From assembly GCA_018401555.1 (NCBI GenBank), contig JAGYKP010000083.1, positions 62,001 to 126,000 of the forward strand: a stretch of 64,000 nucleotides of DNA, in the 5' to 3' direction. The DNA is from Halomonas sp. (lineage in GTDB: Bacteria; Pseudomonadota; Gammaproteobacteria; Pseudomonadales; Halomonadaceae). Positions 61,038 through 64,000 of the stretch are shown here, in pieces; within the stretch, counting starts at the first letter, position 1; each line of letters opens with the position of its first letter. Position numbers and translations under genes: made by a program. The notes under the pieces were generated by a model, which ran no database searches, was not told the DNA's origin, and saw only the letters and a list, made by a program, of their open reading frames with translations.

Positions 61038-62385
61038 ATGAATGCTCGTCCCCCTCATGCCATGGACAGGCGGCGCATCGCCGTGGTCGGCAGCGGCATC
61101 GCCGGCATGGCCGCCGCCTGGTACCTGTCGGGTCGCCATGAGGTGACGCTGTTCGAGTCCGAGGCGCGCCTGGGCGGCCATACCGCCACCGTGGATGTAG
61201 AGCTCGAGGGTCGCCACTACGCCATCGATACCGGCTTCATCGTCTTCAACGACTGGACCTACCCGCACTTCCAGCGGCTGATGCAGCGCCTCGGGGTGCT
61301 CACCCAGCCCACCGAGATGAGCTTCTCGGTGCACGAGACGAGCCGCGACTTCGAGTACAACGGCCACACCCTGGCCAGCCTGTTCGCCCAGCGGCGCAAC
61401 CTGCTGCGCCCCAGCTTCTACGGCCTGCTGCGCGAGATCCTGCGCTTCAATCGCGAGGCGATACGGGCCATGGACGACGGCACGCTCGATCCCGCCATGA
61501 GCCTGGGCGAGTGGCTCGAGAGCAACGCCTTCGGCGAGGCCTTCCAACGCCGCTACCTGCTGCCCATGGGAGCGGCAATCTGGTCGGCGAGCCTGCGCGA
61601 CCTGCGTGACTTCCCGCTGCAGTTCTTCGTGCGCTTCTTCCGCCACCACGGCCTGCTCTCGGTCAACGACAGGCCCCAGTGGCACACCCTGGTCGGCGGC
61701 TCGCGCAGCTACATCCCGCTGCTCACCGCGCCCTACGCCGAGCCGCATTCGCCTGTCGACACCGGTGCGGGGCATCCGCCGGCTGGCCGATGGCGTGGCG
61801 CTGCGCAGCGACCTGAGCGTCGAGCACTTCGACGAGGTGGTGATGGCCTGCCACGCCGACCAGGCGCTGGCGCTGCTGGAGGACCCGAGCCCCGCCGAGC
61901 GCGAGATCCTCGGCGCCCTGCCCTACCAGGACAACGAGGTGGTGCTGCATACCGACACCCGGCTGCTGCCGCGCCGCCGCCGCGCCTGGGCGAGCTGGAA
62001 CTACCGCCTCGACGGCCGCGACGAGGCGGCACGGGTCTCGGTCACCTACGACATGAACATCCTGCAGCGCCTGGAGGCGCCCCACACCTTCTGCGTCACC
62101 CTCAACGACACCGCTGCCATCGCCCCCGAGAAGGTGCTGGGCCGCTTCACCTACGCCCACCCCCAGTTCACCCTGGCGGGCGAAGCGGCCAAGGCGCGCC
62201 ACGCCGAGATCTCCGGCGCCGCCTTGCACACCCACTACTGTGGCGCCTACTGGCGCAACGGCTTCCACGAGGACGGCGTCTGGAGTGCCCTGCGCGTGGC
62301 CCACGCCCTGGGTGGCGACGAGGCGGGGCCCGAGGGCGTCGCGGAGTTGCTGAGCCCGGTGGAAAGGGAGGCCGTGCAGGCATGA
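61038..62385 (+). CDS. FAD-dependent amine oxidase/phytoene desaturase-like protein (frameshifted)
   Basis: About 449 residues. The FAD motif IAVVGSGIAGMAAAWYLSGRHEVTLFE is followed by AIDTGFIVFNDWTYPHFQRLM, characteristic of the FAD-NAD(P)-binding proteins encoded next to DUF1365 and cfa genes. Indel near 61740. The stop overlaps the DUF1365 start (ATGA). It probably acts on membrane lipids together with its neighbours (inference). Confidence 0.88.
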
Positions 62386-63142
62386 TCGCCACGCCCCGCT
62401 CACGCATCTACCGCGGCGAACTGCGCCATCGCCGCTTCCTGCCGCGCGAGCACGCCTTCAGCTACGGGGTATGGATGGCCTGGCTCGACCTCGACGAGCT
62501 GCCCGAACTGTTCGACGGGGTGCCCGGCTTCAGCGCCCGGCGCCCCGCGCTGGCGCGCTTCCGTCGCGAGGACTATCTGGCTCCCCACGACCGGCCATTG
62601 AAGCAGGCGGTGCGCGAGGAGCTGGAGCGCCAGCTGGGCAGCGCACCGGATGGCAGTATCTGTGTGCTCACCCAGCTGCGCACCCTGGGCCTGGGCTTCA
62701 ACCCCATCTCGCTCTACTACGCCTTCGATGCCGCGGGCGCGCTGCGCGCCGTGCTCGGCGAGGTGAGCAACACGCCCTGGGGCGAGCGCACCCGCTACGC
62801 CTGTGCCGTGGACCCGAGCCGGCACTCCCATGCGGCCGAGTTCGCCAAGGCGATGCACGTCTCGCCCTTCAACCCCATGGACATGACCTACCGCTGGCGC
62901 TTCAACACCCCGGCGAGCGGCTGCTGATGCATATGGAGACCTGGCGCGAGGGCGAATGCCACTTCGACGCCACCCTGACCCTGACCGCCCGCCCGGCGAC
63001 CCGGCGCGTGCTGCTGGGCACCCTGGCCCGCCAGCCGTGGATGAGCGTCAAGACCCTGGCCGGCATCCACTTCGAGGCGCTGCGCCTGTGGGCCAAGCGC
63101 GTGCCGATCCATGACCATCCCGGCCCCGACGCCGACCGTTAG
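62382..63142 (+). CDS. DUF1365 protein (frameshifted)
   Basis: About 253 residues. RIYRGELRHRRFLPREHAFSYGVWMAWLDLDEL, LRTLGLGFNPISLYYAFD and KAMHVSPFNPMDMTYRW are diagnostic for DUF1365. No membrane segment. An indel near 62915 shifts the last 75 residues. Gene order (flavoprotein, DUF1365, cfa) is widely conserved. Some homologues are in stress-induced lipid modification operons. Confidence 0.9.
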
Positions 63143-63156
63143 CAGGAGAGACCGAC

Positions 63157-64000
63157 GTGAACACGCTGCGCTCCGCCACCGCCACCCGTCCCCTCACGGA
63201 CGACGCCGACCGCCTGACTCGCTGGCTACGCCCGCGGTTGCTGGCCCAACTGGATCGCCTGGAGGGCGGTCAGGTCACCCTGATCGAGGGGCATCGCCGC
63301 CACCGCCTGGGCCAGGGAGGGCCGCTCGCCGTCACCCTGGTGGTGCGCGACAGCCGGGTGTGGAAGCGCCTGGCGCTGGGCGGCACCGTGGGTGCCGCCG
63401 AGGCCTACATGGACGGCGACTGGGATGCCGACGACCTGGTCGCCCTGGTGCGGCTGTTCGCCGCCAACCTGGAGCGGGTCAACGGCGAGATGGAGAACGG
63501 TCCGGCGCGGCTGGGCCGCTGGTTGCTGGCCGGCCTCTATCGCCTGCAGCGCAACAGCCTCGCGGGCTCGCGGCGCAACATCGCGGCCCACTACGATATC
63601 GGCAACGAGCTGTTCGCCACCTTCCTCGACCGCGACCACCTCATGTACTCCAGCGCCGTCTTCCCCTACCCGGAAGCGAGCCTGGAGGAGGCCTCCACCT
63701 TCAAGCTGGACATCATGCTCGAGCGACTCGACGTGCGCCCCGAGCACCACCTGCTGGAGATCGGCACCGGCTGGGGCGGTCTCGCCATCCACGCGGCGAA
63801 GACCCGCGGCTGCCGGGTCACCACCACCACCATCTCCGAGGAGCAGTACGCGCATACCGCGCAGCGCATCGAGGAGGAGGGGCTCGGTGACCGCATCACC
63901 CTGCTGAAGCAGGACTACCGCGAGCTCGAGGGGCGCTACGACCGACTGATCTCGGTGGAGATGATCGAGGCGGTGGGCTACCAGTACCTGGAGACCTACC
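63157..64000 (+). CDS. Cyclopropane-fatty-acyl-phospholipid synthase family, 5' part
   Basis: GTG 63157 follows AGGAGAG, 14 bases after DUF1365. The open frame runs off the window after 281 residues. N-terminal lipid-binding part, then IAAHYDIGNELFATFLDRDHLMYSSAVFP and the SAM site LLEIGTGWGGLAIHAAKTRGC, VTTTTISEEQYAHTAQRI. It methylates or cyclopropanates unsaturated acyl chains in phospholipid. Last visible gene of the operon. Confidence 0.93.
   Translation, partial: MNTLRSATATRPLTDDADRLTRWLRPRLLAQLDRLEGGQVTLIEGHRRHRLGQGGPLAVTLVVRDSRVWKRLALGGTVGAAEAYMDGDWDADDLVALVRLFAANLERVNGEMENGPARLGRWLLAGLYRLQRNSLAGSRRNIAAHYDIGNELFATFLDRDHLMYSSAVFPYPEASLEEASTFKLDIMLERLDVRPEHHLLEIGTGWGGLAIHAAKTRGCRVTTTTISEEQYAHTAQRIEEEGLGDRITLLKQDYRELEGRYDRLISVEMIEAVGYQYLETY

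Overview
The window is GC-rich chromosomal DNA that reads like a Halomonas-type gammaproteobacterium (Halomonadaceae). That placement is inferred from base composition, acidic proteins (for example the Asp-rich Obg tail) and gene order. The block rpsT-murJ-ribF-ileS-lspA-fkpB-ispH beside minor pilins, with proB-obgE-rpmA-rplU/ispB on the other side, is the arrangement known from Pseudomonas and relatives. Both strands are densely coded, and no gene-free stretch exceeds about 300 bases.

Assembly quality shapes the reading. By my count roughly sixty single- or double-base indels interrupt 28 genes. They include the essential genes ileS, murJ and ispB, and several are contractions or expansions of short homopolymers. 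I treat these genes as intact in the organism and give full-gene spans, with approximate indel positions.

Layout. 1-3.0 kb: end of an EAL phosphodiesterase, then a KaiC/KaiB pair. 3.1-5.7 kb: an SDR and an SOS-controlled umuDC. 5.8-9.5 kb: an exported Gln-rich protein and a large PAS-GGDEF-EAL protein. 9.6-27.2 kb: housekeeping and accessory genes (MgtC-like, MscS with a partner, zinc-free quinone oxidoreductase type, M24 peptidase, YeeN, DUF4399, RIO kinase, DbpA, flavoprotein disulfide reductase, HIT, LD-carboxypeptidase, RlpA-like, ArgO/ArgP, YghU). 27.4-32.0 kb: a strikingly AT-rich minor-pilin cluster with an oversized PilX-like protein and no pilY1. 32.3-46.7 kb: FadL and the conserved ispH-to-ispB block, including REP-like tandem repeats. 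46.7-51.8 kb: tRNA-Pro with inverted partial copies of itself, UspA, a DASS transporter, a phospholipase-D lipoprotein and a TlpA-like protein. 51.9-55.3 kb: rapA between two inverted copies of an intergenic repeat. 56.3-64.0 kb: an eight-gene operon of the light/photo-oxidative stress type (renalase-like flavoprotein, MerR regulator, photolyase, NTF2-like protein, SDR, flavin amine oxidase, DUF1365, cyclopropane fatty acid synthase) running off the window end.

The most interesting content is the KaiBC module next to a c-di-GMP phosphodiesterase, the photo-oxidative operon whose MerR regulator seems to have lost its cobalamin signature, the pilin island whose composition breaks fall inside two prepilin genes, and three unexplained repeat structures.
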